64,000 nt of DNA from Brenneria izbisi (lineage in GTDB: Bacteria > Pseudomonadota > Gammaproteobacteria > Enterobacterales > Enterobacteriaceae). The notes beneath the pieces are model-generated. The model was not told the origin of the DNA. It did not search any database and saw only the letters and a program-made list of their open reading frames with translations. Within the stretch, counting starts at the first letter, position 1; every line of letters begins with the position of its first letter. The stretch is taken from NCBI RefSeq assembly GCF_025840185.1, contig NZ_JAMPJU010000013.1:44472-108471 (forward strand). Reading direction: 5' to 3'. Position numbers and translations under genes: made by a program. Below are positions 1 through 8,605 of this stretch, piece after piece.

Positions 1-1
1 C

Positions 2-1579
2 ACGATTGGTTTGCAGGTTGGGTTCAAAAGAGGTGCTATAGCTCACATACGGCGAAACGCCATTATCGAAGGCATACAGCAACGCCGCGCGACCGGTGAA
101 CTTACTATCGTTTTGCTGTACCTGACTGCTGTCGAGATAATCGTCGGTTCGCACTTCGGTCCAGTCATAGCGTCCCGAAAGCAGTAGATTCCAATTGTTC
201 CATTCCATCTGATCCTGTACATAGACGCCAAGCTGATCCAACGTCTGTCGCTGATCCGTACTCTTGATTAGCGAACGCTCATCAACCGGTACGCCATAGA
301 CAGGAGAGGACCAATCGATTTGGTAACTCGTACTATTGCCCTGCCACAGTTTCTGCCGATCCTTGTTCCACCGGTAATCCAGCCCAGTCAACACCACATG
401 ATCCACCATACCGGTAGCAAACTGAGCCTGTAACTGATTATCCAACGCAAACTCATCGGTATCGCGCTCCTCTCGCTGGGCGCGTCGGTTCAACACATAG
501 GTGCTGTCGGAGTTCCTGTAGATAAAGTATTTGTATTTTTGAGTGATATTGGCGTAACGCGCATTCTGTCTGAAGGTAAATATTTCATTGAAATTATGTT
601 CGAATTCATAACCAATGGCGGCTTGCTCGCGCTTTGACAGATTAAAGGACGGATCACTGACATTAAAATCAAAGGGAATATAGCCCCGCTCAGTGCCGAA
701 CACCGTACCCACCGACGGCAGGAAATTGCGGTAGCCGGCATCAGGATCTTTCTGGAAACTGGTCAGCAACGTAAAGCGGGTATCGATATTGGGATACCAG
801 GTCAACGAAGGAGCAATGGCGTAGCGGGTTTCCTTATAATCATCGACTTGATTATGCTGGGTACGCGCCAGACCGTTGAGTCGATACAGCAGGGTGTTGT
901 CATCATTCAACGCGCCGCCAAAGTCAAATGCGCCCTGCGCAAGATCATTATTGCCGCCTTTCAATTGAATTTTATGTATCGGGGTGGCTGTCGGACGTTT
1001 GCTGGTCATACTGACCAGACCACCAGGATTCACCTGGCCGTAAAGTACAGATGCCGGGCCTTTGACCACTTCCACTCGCTCCAGCAACCAGGGGTCGATC
1101 ACGCCAGTTTGCGCTCCAGCCGAAGCGCCAAAGCTCAAACCGTCCAAAAATCGTGGCACATAGGAAAGCCCACGAATAAACACCTCGTCGTAACGATTGG
1201 AACTGCCCCGGTATTCCGCTACCACCCCGGCGGTGTAGCGCAATGCCTGCGGAACGGAGGATACATCCTGCGCATCCATCTGGTCGCGGGTCACGACTGA
1301 AATAGATTGCGGCGTTTTTATCAATGGCGTGGCGGTTTTACTGCCCGCCTGACTGGTGGTTGCCACCATTCCTTTTAGCGGCGCGGTGGGTGATTCATTT
1401 GCTGTTCCGGCTACCACCGTGATGGTGTCATTCTGTTGTGTTGTGTTGTGTTGTGTTGTGTTGTGTTGTGTTGTGTTGTGTTGTGTATCAGCCGCCACAC
1501 TTTGCACTGGATGGACTACTGCCAGAAGTAATCCCATATGCATAGCGGCGCAAAAACATTTTTTATGTTTTATTTTCAT
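2..1579 (-). CDS. TonB-dependent siderophore receptor (FhuA/FoxA-like), C-terminus off the window, phase-variable repeat
   Basis: Outer-membrane ferric-siderophore receptor. The frame runs without a stop from the ATG at 1579 to the left edge, giving 526 visible residues; the rest of the barrel lies outside. Residues 1-30 form a signal peptide ending in VAA. Residues 32-48 are encoded by ten CACAA units and read as QHNTT repeats. A TonB box (DTITVV, residues 51-56) follows, then a plug domain with [13 protein letters not shown] and the YDEVFIRG region, and barrel strands rich in Y/W/D. Plug motifs resemble ferrichrome/ferrioxamine receptors; the actual ligand cannot be read. It lies downstream of an ABC ATPase on the same strand, with its own Fur-like palindrome at 1659-1703. 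Both alternative frames stop within eight codons after the repeat, so repeat number should switch expression. Confidence 0.9.
   Translation of the reverse strand, partial: MKIKHKKCFCAAMHMGLLLAVVHPVQSVAADTQHNTTQHNTTQHNTTQQNDTITVVAGTANESPTAPLKGMVATTSQAGSKTATPLIKTPQSISVVTRDQMDAQDVSSVPQALRYTAGVVAEYRGSSNRYDEVFIRGLSYVPRFLDGLSFGASAGAQTGVIDPWLLERVEVVKGPASVLYGQVNPGGLVSMTSKRPTATPIHKIQLKGGNNDLAQGAFDFGGALNDDNTLLYRLNGLARTQHNQVDDYKETRYAIAPSLTWYPNIDTRFTLLTSFQKDPDAGYRNFLPSVGTVFGTERGYIPFDFNVSDPSFNLSKREQAAIGYEFEHNFNEIFTFRQNARYANITQKYKYFIYRNSDSTYVLNRRAQREERDTDEFALDNQLQAQFATGMVDHVVLTGLDYRWNKDRQKLWQGNSTSYQIDWSSPVYGVPVDERSLIKSTDQRQTLDQLGVYVQDQMEWNNWNLLLSGRYDWTEVRTDDYLDSSQVQQNDSKFTGRAALLYAFDNGVSPYVSYSTSFEPNLQTNR
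1436..1485. repeat. Pentanucleotide simple repeat, (TTGTG)10, inside the receptor gene
   Basis: Ten perfect TTGTG copies (CACAA on the coding strand) sit between signal peptide and TonB box. Five is not a multiple of three, so gaining or losing one unit shifts the frame. I read the flanks: with nine units a TGA follows within two codons, and with eleven a TAG follows within eight. The ten-unit state in this sequence is in frame (ON). Slipped-strand mispairing at such tracts is an established phase-variation mechanism in other bacteria; its operation here is inferred. Confidence 0.95.
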
Positions 1580-1658
1580 ATAATTAACCCTTGCGCAACA
1601 ATGTTAACATCATCCTATGTAACCCTGTTTTACTGCCGAAAAACCTTAGCACAACAAA

Positions 1659-1703
1659 AATACAAAACGCTAATGATATTTATTATCATTAGCGTTTTGT
1701 ATT
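1659..1703 (-). promoter_or_regulatory. Fur-like operator inside a perfect 20-bp inverted repeat upstream of the receptor
   Basis: Two perfectly complementary 20-nt arms (1659-1678 and 1684-1703) flank a TTTAT centre. The core contains GATAAT/ATCATT-type hexamers typical of Fur boxes, and the site lies 80 nt before the receptor start. An iron-responsive operator is the best reading. A rho-independent terminator for the ATPase gene is less likely because the stem is AT-rich and no U tract marks one direction. Confidence 0.6.
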
Positions 1704-1834
1704 AATTTCACATCTTTGGTTTTTTAATGCATCCGCATAGGTAGCGATAGGAAATATCCGGCTTATCGCTTAATAAACGAGCAGGTTCGACGCGGCGTCT
1801 CGGGAACGTCGCGGTTGGGGCTGAAAAGCGGCGG

Positions 1835-2647
1835 TTAGGCTGTCGTCACATGCGGAACCGGATGATAGCGTCCGCACGGCACAATCAGCGGCGTGTGAGA
1901 TACCGGGTCTTGAATAATCACGCAGGGCATGCCGAACACCTGTCTGATCAGGTCGGCGCTGACGATCTCGGCTGGTTTTCCTTGCGCCATAATCTTTCCG
2001 GCCTGCATGACGATCAGATGATCGGCATAACGACAGGCCTGATTCAGGTCATGTAGCACCGCCACCAGCGTGCGGCCATGTTGTTGGTGGAGATCGCAAA
2101 ACAGATCGAGCAGATCAATCTGATGAGCCATATCCAGCCAGGTCGTGGGTTCATCCAGCAGCAACAACTGTGTCTGTTGTGCCAACACCATGGCTATCCA
2201 TACGCGCTGCCGCTGTCCGCCGGACAGTTCATCCACGCTGCGTTCCGACAACGCACTGACATCGGTGGCAATCATCGCCTGCTCCACCGCTTCCTGATCC
2301 GCCGCACGCCACTGCCGCAGCAGACTTTGGTGAGGATAGCGTCCACGCGCCACCAGATCAGCCACCGTGATGTTATCCGGTACGATGGCATGCTGCGGTA
2401 ACAGACCAATTTTCCGGGCCAGCGCTTTGGTGGGGAGTTGGTGAATGTTTTTACCATCCAGCAACACTTCTCCCGCCAGTGGTTTCAACAACCGGCACAG
2501 CGCCCGTAGCAAAGTGGATTTGCCACAGGCATTTGGACCGATAATCACACTGAATTGATTATCCGGGATCGTAACGCTCAGCGCTTCAGCGATAATTTTT
2601 TTATCATATGCGAGCGTAAGGTTGGTGGCGTTCAACGTACCAAACAT
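1835..2647 (-). CDS. Iron-siderophore ABC transporter ATP-binding protein (FepC/FecE family)
   Basis: Cytoplasmic ATPase energising uptake of a ferric siderophore through a FecCD-type permease. At 270 residues it has the usual family length. The Walker A is GPNACGKST, with Ala at the fourth position where GPNGCGKST is usual; the Q-loop region GLLPQH, signature LSGGQRQR and Walker B LLLLDEPTTWLD are intact, followed by the switch histidine in AVLHDLNQ. A GGAGG sequence lies 13 nt before the ATG. No permease or binding-protein gene adjoins it on the right; partners may lie beyond the left edge past the receptor, or elsewhere. The shared strand with the TonB receptor supports a joint siderophore role. 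Substrate unknown. Confidence 0.85.
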   Translation of the reverse strand: MFGTLNATNLTLAYDKKIIAEALSVTIPDNQFSVIIGPNACGKSTLLRALCRLLKPLAGEVLLDGKNIHQLPTKALARKIGLLPQHAIVPDNITVADLVARGRYPHQSLLRQWRAADQEAVEQAMIATDVSALSERSVDELSGGQRQRVWIAMVLAQQTQLLLLDEPTTWLDMAHQIDLLDLFCDLHQQHGRTLVAVLHDLNQACRYADHLIVMQAGKIMAQGKPAEIVSADLIRQVFGMPCVIIQDPVSHTPLIVPCGRYHPVPHVTTA

Positions 2648-2734
2648 AACCAGATGGTTCCTCCCAAAATGGACATCAGATAAGTTAGCCGCGCCTGCGG
2701 GCTTAACGGTAAACGCTTAAAACAACTGCGTTAA

Positions 2735-3409
2735 TTAGCCTTTCCTTTGCTCTTCGTTATCCGCGCCGGCGTCGTTTTCCACGCCGTCATCCTCATTAAC
2801 CGGCGTACTGGCCGTGAGCAAATAAGGCGATTGCTGCCAACGGGTACGGCGGTTCTGCAACAGCGTTCTCGTCAGAATGATACCGATCGCCAGCGACAAC
2901 AATATCATCAGGCGCAGCATATTGGTGGTGTTATCCACCTGTTTGGCTTCTGTCGCCAAAACGTGGGTATCAAGAGTAATGCGCAGGAAGCCTATCGGCC
3001 CGTCCTTGCCCTCAATCGGCTGCACCAGTTGATGATTGGAATAACTGCCGACCCGATTGCCGTCCAGCGCCAGCCGATCGCGCAATTGAACCTGCTCGCC
3101 CGCGTTGGCGACCAACGATCCATCCTGCTGATAAATACCGGCATCCAAAATCCGGCTATGTTCCGTGAGTTGTTTGAGTATATCGTTAATCTTCTGGTTG
3201 TTATCCCCCACGCTATCCATCAGCGGCGCGAGGCTGTAAGCCACTTGTTTGGTCAGGGTGCGCGCCAACTCCTCAACCTGTTCGGAGCGCGCCATCTGGT
3301 GGCTCAGGCTGAAATAGGAAGCGCCCTGCATCAGTATCACCAGCAGAGCCAGACAAGACAGCACAATGGCTGTGCGATGCAGGCGAAATTTTACCCGAGT
3401 CCTAACCAT
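2735..3409 (-). CDS. ytjB: YtjB (Smp) family membrane protein
   Basis: Inner-membrane protein of unknown biochemical role, conserved next to serB in enterobacteria. About 225 residues: an N-terminal membrane segment (IVLSCLALLVILMQGA), a periplasmic domain, then a second membrane segment (LRLMILLSLAIGIIL) and a charged tail rich in E/D. The frame opens upstream at 3538, but the start at 3409 is chosen because MVRTRVKF matches the family N-terminus and TAAGGATT provides a ribosome site. It diverges from serB, as in E. coli. The acidic end (NEDDGVENDAGADNEEQRKG) is presumably cytoplasmic. Confidence 0.85.
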   Translation of the reverse strand: MVRTRVKFRLHRTAIVLSCLALLVILMQGASYFSLSHQMARSEQVEELARTLTKQVAYSLAPLMDSVGDNNQKINDILKQLTEHSRILDAGIYQQDGSLVANAGEQVQLRDRLALDGNRVGSYSNHQLVQPIEGKDGPIGFLRITLDTHVLATEAKQVDNTTNMLRLMILLSLAIGIILTRTLLQNRRTRWQQSPYLLTASTPVNEDDGVENDAGADNEEQRKG

Positions 3410-3577
3410 GATAATCCTTAGGCGATTTGGATACTTTATGTTGCCAGAAGCGTCAACGATAGGATAGCTTGTTGCCCTGTTTTCCGATGGATATGTTTGT
3501 GGTTGCGATCCGGTATCAGAAAACCGACAGATACCCATTCTATGCCACCCAATGACCGCCCGTAGAGGATTTATCCC

Positions 3578-4555
3578 ATGTCGAATAGTCTGACCTATCG
3601 TGATCTCCCGAATGAGATTAACTGTTGGCCGGGACTGCCGCTATCGCTGAGCGGTGATGAAGTAATGCCGCTCGATTACCGCGCCGGAGACACTGGCTGG
3701 CTGTTGTATAGCGATGTACTCGACAAGAATCTGCTTTCGCGCTATCAGCGTAAACTGGGCGCGGCGATGGTGATTGTCAGCGCCTGGAACGTGGGAGATT
3801 ATCAGGTCGTGCGATTGGCGGGTTCGCTGACGCCGCGCGCCACCAAGCTGGCGCATGAACTGGGCATGGATGTCGCGCCAATGCGCAACGCTCCCACCCT
3901 GCGCGCGCCCGGCCTGCTGGTGATGGATATGGATTCCACCGCGATTGAGATTGAATGCATTGATGAAATCGCGCGGCTGGCGGGAACGGGCGAATTGGTT
4001 GCCGAAGTCACCGAGCGCGCGATGCGCGGAGAACTGGATTTTTCCGCCAGTCTGCGCCAACGCGTCGGGACATTAAAAGGCGCCGACGCCAATATTCTGC
4101 ATGAGGTGCGTAAAGATCTGCCGCTGATGCCGGGTCTAACCAACATGGTCAGTCAACTTCAGGCGGCTGGCTGGCATGTGGCCATCGCCTCTGGCGGGTT
4201 TACCTATTTCGCCGATTATCTGCGTGAAGAACTGGGTCTGGTGGCGGCTGTCGCCAATGAAATGGGAATGTGGGATGGTAAACTGACCGGCGAAGTCATC
4301 GGCCCGATTGTCGATGCGAAATATAAAGCCGCCACGCTGCGTGAACTGGCGGAAAAACTGGATATTCCCTTGCAGCAGACGGTCGCCATCGGCGATGGCG
4401 CCAACGATCTGCTGATGATCAAAGCATCTGGTCTGGGCATTGCCTATCATGCCAAACCCAAAGTCAACGAACAGTCCGCCGTGACCATCCGACATGCCGA
4501 CCTGACCGGGGTGTTGTGCATCCTCAGCGGCAGCATGAGGCACGAAGAACGCTAA
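3578..4555 (+). CDS. serB: Phosphoserine phosphatase
   Basis: Last step of L-serine synthesis: hydrolyses O-phospho-L-serine to serine and phosphate. This HAD-family enzyme of 325 residues has the catalytic DMDST motif at residues 117-121 (nucleophile Asp117, acid/base Asp119), motif II at ASGGFT and motif IV GDGANDLLM. The N-terminal region of about 110 residues is the ACT-like extension found in enterobacterial SerB. It is first gene of serB-radA-nadR, with 17 nt to radA, the same order as in E. coli. Confidence 0.97.
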   Translation: MSNSLTYRDLPNEINCWPGLPLSLSGDEVMPLDYRAGDTGWLLYSDVLDKNLLSRYQRKLGAAMVIVSAWNVGDYQVVRLAGSLTPRATKLAHELGMDVAPMRNAPTLRAPGLLVMDMDSTAIEIECIDEIARLAGTGELVAEVTERAMRGELDFSASLRQRVGTLKGADANILHEVRKDLPLMPGLTNMVSQLQAAGWHVAIASGGFTYFADYLREELGLVAAVANEMGMWDGKLTGEVIGPIVDAKYKAATLRELAEKLDIPLQQTVAIGDGANDLLMIKASGLGIAYHAKPKVNEQSAVTIRHADLTGVLCILSGSMRHEER

Positions 4556-4572
4556 TCGATACGAGGTAACCT

Positions 4573-5955
4573 GTGGCAAAAGCCGTCAAACGCGCCTTTG
4601 TATGTAATGAATGCGGGGCGGATTATCCACGCTGGCAGGGACAGTGCAGCGCCTGTCATGCCTGGAATACCATTACCGAAGTTCGTCTGGCGGCGGCCTC
4701 GTCCTCACGATCCGATCGTCTGACCGGCTATGCGGGGGAAAGCGCCGGGGTCAGTCGGGTACAAAAACTCTCAGAAATCAGTCTTGAGGCGCTGCCTCGC
4801 TTTTCCACCGGTTTTCAGGAGTTTGATCGCGTGCTGGGCGGCGGCGTGGTGCCGGGCAGCGCGATTTTGATCGGCGGTAATCCGGGGGCGGGGAAAAGCA
4901 CCCTGCTGTTGCAAACGCTGTGCAAACTGTCCGAGCAGATGAAAACCCTGTACGTCACCGGGGAAGAATCGTTGCAGCAGGTGGCGATGCGCGCCCATCG
5001 CCTCGGCCTGCCCGCGCACAATCTGAATATGTTGTCTGAAACCAGCATCGAACAGATTTGCCTGATTGCCGAGCAGGAACAGCCAAAGCTGATGGTGATC
5101 GACTCTATTCAGGTCATGCATCTGGCGGATATTCAATCCTCGCCCGGCAGCGTCGCCCAGGTCCGCGAAACCGCGGCCTACCTGACCCGTTTCGCCAAAA
5201 CCCGTGGCGTCGCCATTATTATGGTCGGTCATGTCACCAAAGACGGTTCGCTGGCCGGCCCGAAAGTGCTGGAACACTGTATCGACTGCTCGGTATTGCT
5301 GGATGGCGACGCCGATTCCCGTTTCCGTACCTTGCGCAGTCACAAGAACCGCTTTGGCGCCGTCAACGAACTGGGTGTTTTCGCCATGACCGAACAGGGA
5401 TTGCGCGAAATCAGCAACCCGTCGGCGATTTTCCTCAGCCGCGGCGACGAAATCACCTCCGGCAGTTCGGTGATGGTGGTCTGGGAAGGCACGCGCCCGT
5501 TGCTGGTGGAAATTCAGGCGCTGGTGGATCAATCCATGATGGCGAACCCGCGTCGGGTCGCGGTGGGACTGGAACAGAACCGTCTGGCGATCCTGCTGGC
5601 GGTGCTGCATCGTCATGGCGGTTTGCAGATGTCGGATCAGGATGTGTTCGTCAACGTCGTCGGCGGCGTCAAAGTAACGGAAACCAGCGCCGATCTCGCC
5701 CTGTTGCTGTCGCTGGTTTCCAGCCTGCGCGACCGTCCGCTGCCGCAGGATCTGGTGGTATTTGGCGAGGTCGGGCTGGCGGGTGAAATCCGCCCGGTGC
5801 CCAGCGGTCAGGAACGCATTGCGGAAGCGGCTAAGCACGGTTTCAAACGCGCGATTGTTCCCCACGCCAATATGCCGAAAAAACCGCCGGCCAATATGCA
5901 GGTTTTCGGCGTTAAAAAGCTGGCTGACGCATTGGATATTCTCAACGATTTTTAA
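4573..5955 (+). CDS. radA: DNA repair protein RadA
   Basis: RecA-like, Lon-related ATPase that drives branch migration of recombination intermediates. It has 460 residues and a GTG start. An N-terminal zinc finger (Cys11, 14, 25, 28) is followed by a RecA-type core with Walker A GGNPGAGKST, the KNRFG motif characteristic of RadA, and a C-terminal Lon-protease-like domain ending in FGVKKLADAL. It sits between serB and nadR. Nearly every stretch matches E. coli RadA as I recall it. The long antisense frame across this gene is a composition effect. Confidence 0.97.
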   Translation: MAKAVKRAFVCNECGADYPRWQGQCSACHAWNTITEVRLAAASSSRSDRLTGYAGESAGVSRVQKLSEISLEALPRFSTGFQEFDRVLGGGVVPGSAILIGGNPGAGKSTLLLQTLCKLSEQMKTLYVTGEESLQQVAMRAHRLGLPAHNLNMLSETSIEQICLIAEQEQPKLMVIDSIQVMHLADIQSSPGSVAQVRETAAYLTRFAKTRGVAIIMVGHVTKDGSLAGPKVLEHCIDCSVLLDGDADSRFRTLRSHKNRFGAVNELGVFAMTEQGLREISNPSAIFLSRGDEITSGSSVMVVWEGTRPLLVEIQALVDQSMMANPRRVAVGLEQNRLAILLAVLHRHGGLQMSDQDVFVNVVGGVKVTETSADLALLLSLVSSLRDRPLPQDLVVFGEVGLAGEIRPVPSGQERIAEAAKHGFKRAIVPHANMPKKPPANMQVFGVKKLADALDILNDF

Positions 5956-6013
5956 CGTCGCGGAGCTCCGACCTCCCATAAAACAGCGATTCATCCGCTG
6001 CCCTGTGGTATCT

Positions 6014-6031
6014 TGTTTAGTACGCTAAACA
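6014..6031 (+). promoter_or_regulatory. NadR box (TGTTTA-N6-TAAACA) before nadR
   Basis: A perfect match to the operator described for NadR at nadB, nadA-pnuC and pncB. Here it sits immediately before nadR's own ribosome-binding site (AGGAG at 6031-6035), 14 nt before the start codon. That position suggests NadR represses itself when NAD is high, either at an internal promoter or by blocking passing polymerase. Binding is inferred. Confidence 0.8.
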
Positions 6032-6044
6032 GGAGTATCGGTCT

Positions 6045-7277
6045 ATGTCCCCATTTGAGTATTTAAAATCCGCCATTCGGCAAAAGGGGTGTACTTTACA
6101 GCAAGTCGCCGATGCGACGGATATGACCAAAGGCTATCTCAGCCAGTTGCTCAATGCCAAGATCAAAAGCCCCAGCGCTCAGAAACTGGAAGCGCTGCAC
6201 CGTTTTCTCGGTCTGGAATTTCCCCGGCATGAAAAAAAGATTGGCGTCGTCTTCGGCAAGTTTTACCCCCTGCATACCGGCCACATCTATCTGATCCAAC
6301 GGGCGTGCAGTCAGGTGGACGAACTGCACGTCATTCTGGGTTATGACGAACCGCGTGACCGCCTGCTGTTTGAAAATAGCTCCATGTCGCAACAGCCCAC
6401 TGTCAGCGATCGTCTGCGCTGGCTGTTACAAACCTTTAAATATCAGAAAAATATCCGTATTCATGCCTTTAATGAACAAGGGATGGAGCCGTATCCGCAC
6501 GGCTGGGACATCTGGAGCCAGGGCATTCAGGCTTTTATGCGGGGAAAAAATATTGAACCCAATTTCGTCTATACCAGCGAAGAACAGGATGCGCCGCAAT
6601 ACCGTGAACAACTGGGGATCGAAACGGTCCTGATCGATCCCCAGCGCTCCTTTATGAGCATCAGCGGATCGCAAATCCGCCACGATCCTTTCCGCTACTG
6701 GGAATATATCCCCACCGAAGTCAAACCGTTCTTTGTGCGCACGGTCGCTATTTTGGGCGGCGAATCCAGCGGAAAATCCACGCTGGTGAACAAACTGGCC
6801 AACATCTTCAACACCACCAGCGCCTGGGAATATGGCCGCGACTACGTGTTCTCCCATCTGGGCGGCGATGAAATGGCGCTGCAATACTCCGACTACGACA
6901 AAATCGCGCTCGGTCAGGCGCAATACATCGATTTTGCCGTCAAATACGCCAACAAAGTGGCTTTTATTGATACCGACTTCGTGACGACACAGGCATTCTG
7001 CAAAAAGTATGAGGGGCGTGAGCATCCGTTCGTTCAGGCGCTGATTGACGAATATCGCTTCGATCTGGTGATTCTGCTGGAAAACAACACGCCGTGGGTG
7101 GCTGATGGACTACGCAGCCTGGGCAGTTCGTCCGCCCGGCAGGAATTTCAAAATCTGCTGAAAAGCATGCTGGTAGAGAACAATATTCGCTACATCCACG
7201 TTGAAGAATCAGACTATGACTCGCGTTTTCTGCGCTGTGTGGAACTGGTGCAGCAAATGCTGGGGCATAGCAGATAA
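6045..7277 (+). CDS. nadR: Trifunctional NAD regulator NadR (repressor / NMN adenylyltransferase / ribosylnicotinamide kinase)
   Basis: Senses NAD and represses NAD synthesis genes; also phosphorylates nicotinamide riboside and has weak NMN adenylyltransferase activity. It has 410 residues. The N-terminal helix-turn-helix (about 1-60) includes TLQQVADATDMTKGYLSQLL. The nucleotidyltransferase domain starts at GKFYPLHTGH (71-80, with the HxGH motif), and the kinase domain has Walker A GGESSGKST (Gly238-Ser245 region). All three domains appear intact. Third gene of the serB operon, with a NadR box in its leader. Confidence 0.97.
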   Translation: MSPFEYLKSAIRQKGCTLQQVADATDMTKGYLSQLLNAKIKSPSAQKLEALHRFLGLEFPRHEKKIGVVFGKFYPLHTGHIYLIQRACSQVDELHVILGYDEPRDRLLFENSSMSQQPTVSDRLRWLLQTFKYQKNIRIHAFNEQGMEPYPHGWDIWSQGIQAFMRGKNIEPNFVYTSEEQDAPQYREQLGIETVLIDPQRSFMSISGSQIRHDPFRYWEYIPTEVKPFFVRTVAILGGESSGKSTLVNKLANIFNTTSAWEYGRDYVFSHLGGDEMALQYSDYDKIALGQAQYIDFAVKYANKVAFIDTDFVTTQAFCKKYEGREHPFVQALIDEYRFDLVILLENNTPWVADGLRSLGSSSARQEFQNLLKSMLVENNIRYIHVEESDYDSRFLRCVELVQQMLGHSR

Positions 7278-7362
7278 AGTGCACTGTTCAATCATAGTCA
7301 GCCTGTTTGCCCGCCAGCATAACTCAACCGGCATGAACGCTGGCTGATTCAACGACGCGCCT

Positions 7363-7408
7363 AAAAAAGCCCCGGTTCCATCTTCAGCAAGAACAACATA
7401 TTGGGGCT
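7363..7408 (-). terminator. Probable terminator of the MFS gene
   Basis: On the minus strand AGCCCC pairs with GGGGCT across a loop of about 30 nt and is followed by six T. It lies directly after the MFS stop codon at 7411. The long loop lowers confidence. Confidence 0.5.
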
Positions 7409-7410
7409 AG

Positions 7411-8574
7411 CTATTCGCCCAACGAACGCGCTAAACACGCGTTTCTTAACATGCACTGCATGCTGACGAACAAAACCCCCATAAAAAGCAATATCGCGAT
7501 CAGCCCATCGTAACCGAAAAAGGTAATGACCGCCCCGGAGAGGAGCGGGCCGACGATACTGCCGGCAGACCAAAACAGCCCCAGCAATGAATTCATCACA
7601 ATTAGTCGCTGACCGACAAATATCTGACCAGCCCGAACCAGGGAAAGTGTGTAAAGGCCTCCAGCCGCCGCGCCAAGGATGATACAGATTGAAGCCAGAA
7701 GCGCTGGGGAGGAAAATGAAAATGTTATTAACAACAGCATAATACAGAAAATAACGCCACAGCCGATATGGGTTTTTATGATGCCGCATTTGTCCGCCAG
7801 CCAGCCAATCGGCGTCTGGAATAAGGCATCCCCCAGAAAGATGAGCGTTACCAATAATATCGCAGATTTTTCGTCCAGACCTTGCTCCACGCCATAGAGC
7901 GGGAAGAGGGAGAGCATGCTGGCATCAAAGAACGCAAAACAGAATACGCCAGAGGCAATCGCAGGTAGAAATGGTATAAGACTCCGGTAAGAGGCAGACG
8001 ATCTTTCCTCTGCCCGAATCATATCGGCACAATTTTTCAGCATTAGCGCACAAACGCCAGATACGCCGCAAATCAACCACAAGGCATATATTTGAATATT
8101 CTCCCCGGCGGCAATAAGCAATGGCCCCAGCAACTGACACCCGGTGAAAACTGAGGTATAGACCCCAGTCAACGTCGCCTTGTGCTTGTCTGAAGCGCGG
8201 CTGGTAATCCAGCTTTCCCCCAGTACCACAAGGAGCCCCGACGCCAGTCCCGTCAGCAAACGGGGTAAAATGAGTAACAGAGGATGCGAGAGCAGATAGG
8301 AGGCAACGGTTGACGCCGCAAGGATAATAAGACTACTCGATAAAAGGTATCCGGCGTGCAGGCGACGGCTGAGCAATGGCGTAATAAAAGAGGATAACAT
8401 CATTCCGGCGGCGGGCAGCGCCGCCAGAATACCGAGCGTCGCGGTACTGTGTCCTTGCTGTGCAAGCTTCAGGCTGATCAACGGCAATGTATAGCCAGTA
8501 ACCAGCCCCACCAGGGATGCGGCGATTATCATGTTCAGAGTCGTAAAACGGGAGCTACGAGGATTTTCTGTCAT
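7411..8574 (-). CDS. MFS transporter (YcaD-like), 12 TM
   Basis: Inner-membrane carrier of 387 residues with about twelve hydrophobic segments in two halves. The intracellular loop between TM2 and TM3 has LLSRRLHAG, and the second half repeats the pattern with GWLADKCG. The N-terminal segment MIIAASLVGLVTGYTLPLISLKLAQQG resembles the YcaD-like branch. Substrate unknown. It stands alone between nadR and ygfA; these neighbours are far apart in E. coli, so this gene sits at a lineage-specific junction. Confidence 0.75.
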   Translation of the reverse strand: MTENPRSSRFTTLNMIIAASLVGLVTGYTLPLISLKLAQQGHSTATLGILAALPAAGMMLSSFITPLLSRRLHAGYLLSSSLIILAASTVASYLLSHPLLLILPRLLTGLASGLLVVLGESWITSRASDKHKATLTGVYTSVFTGCQLLGPLLIAAGENIQIYALWLICGVSGVCALMLKNCADMIRAEERSSASYRSLIPFLPAIASGVFCFAFFDASMLSLFPLYGVEQGLDEKSAILLVTLIFLGDALFQTPIGWLADKCGIIKTHIGCGVIFCIMLLLITFSFSSPALLASICIILGAAAGGLYTLSLVRAGQIFVGQRLIVMNSLLGLFWSAGSIVGPLLSGAVITFFGYDGLIAILLFMGVLFVSMQCMLRNACLARSLGE

Positions 8575-8605
8575 TGCGCTTCCAGTGCGGGTTTAACAAA
8601 TCACA

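Noticed and set aside
1436..1485. Possible CRISPR-like repeat
   Set aside because: Units are 5 nt with no spacers; this is a simple sequence repeat.
1356..1583. Plus-strand ORF with CCVVL repeats
   Set aside because: It is the TTGTG repeat read on the wrong strand, inside the receptor signal-peptide region.
4771..5994. 407-codon open frame antisense to radA
   Set aside because: radA is unmistakable on the plus strand; the antisense frame is Gln/His/Arg-rich, as expected from GC-biased codon positions, and has no recognisable family.
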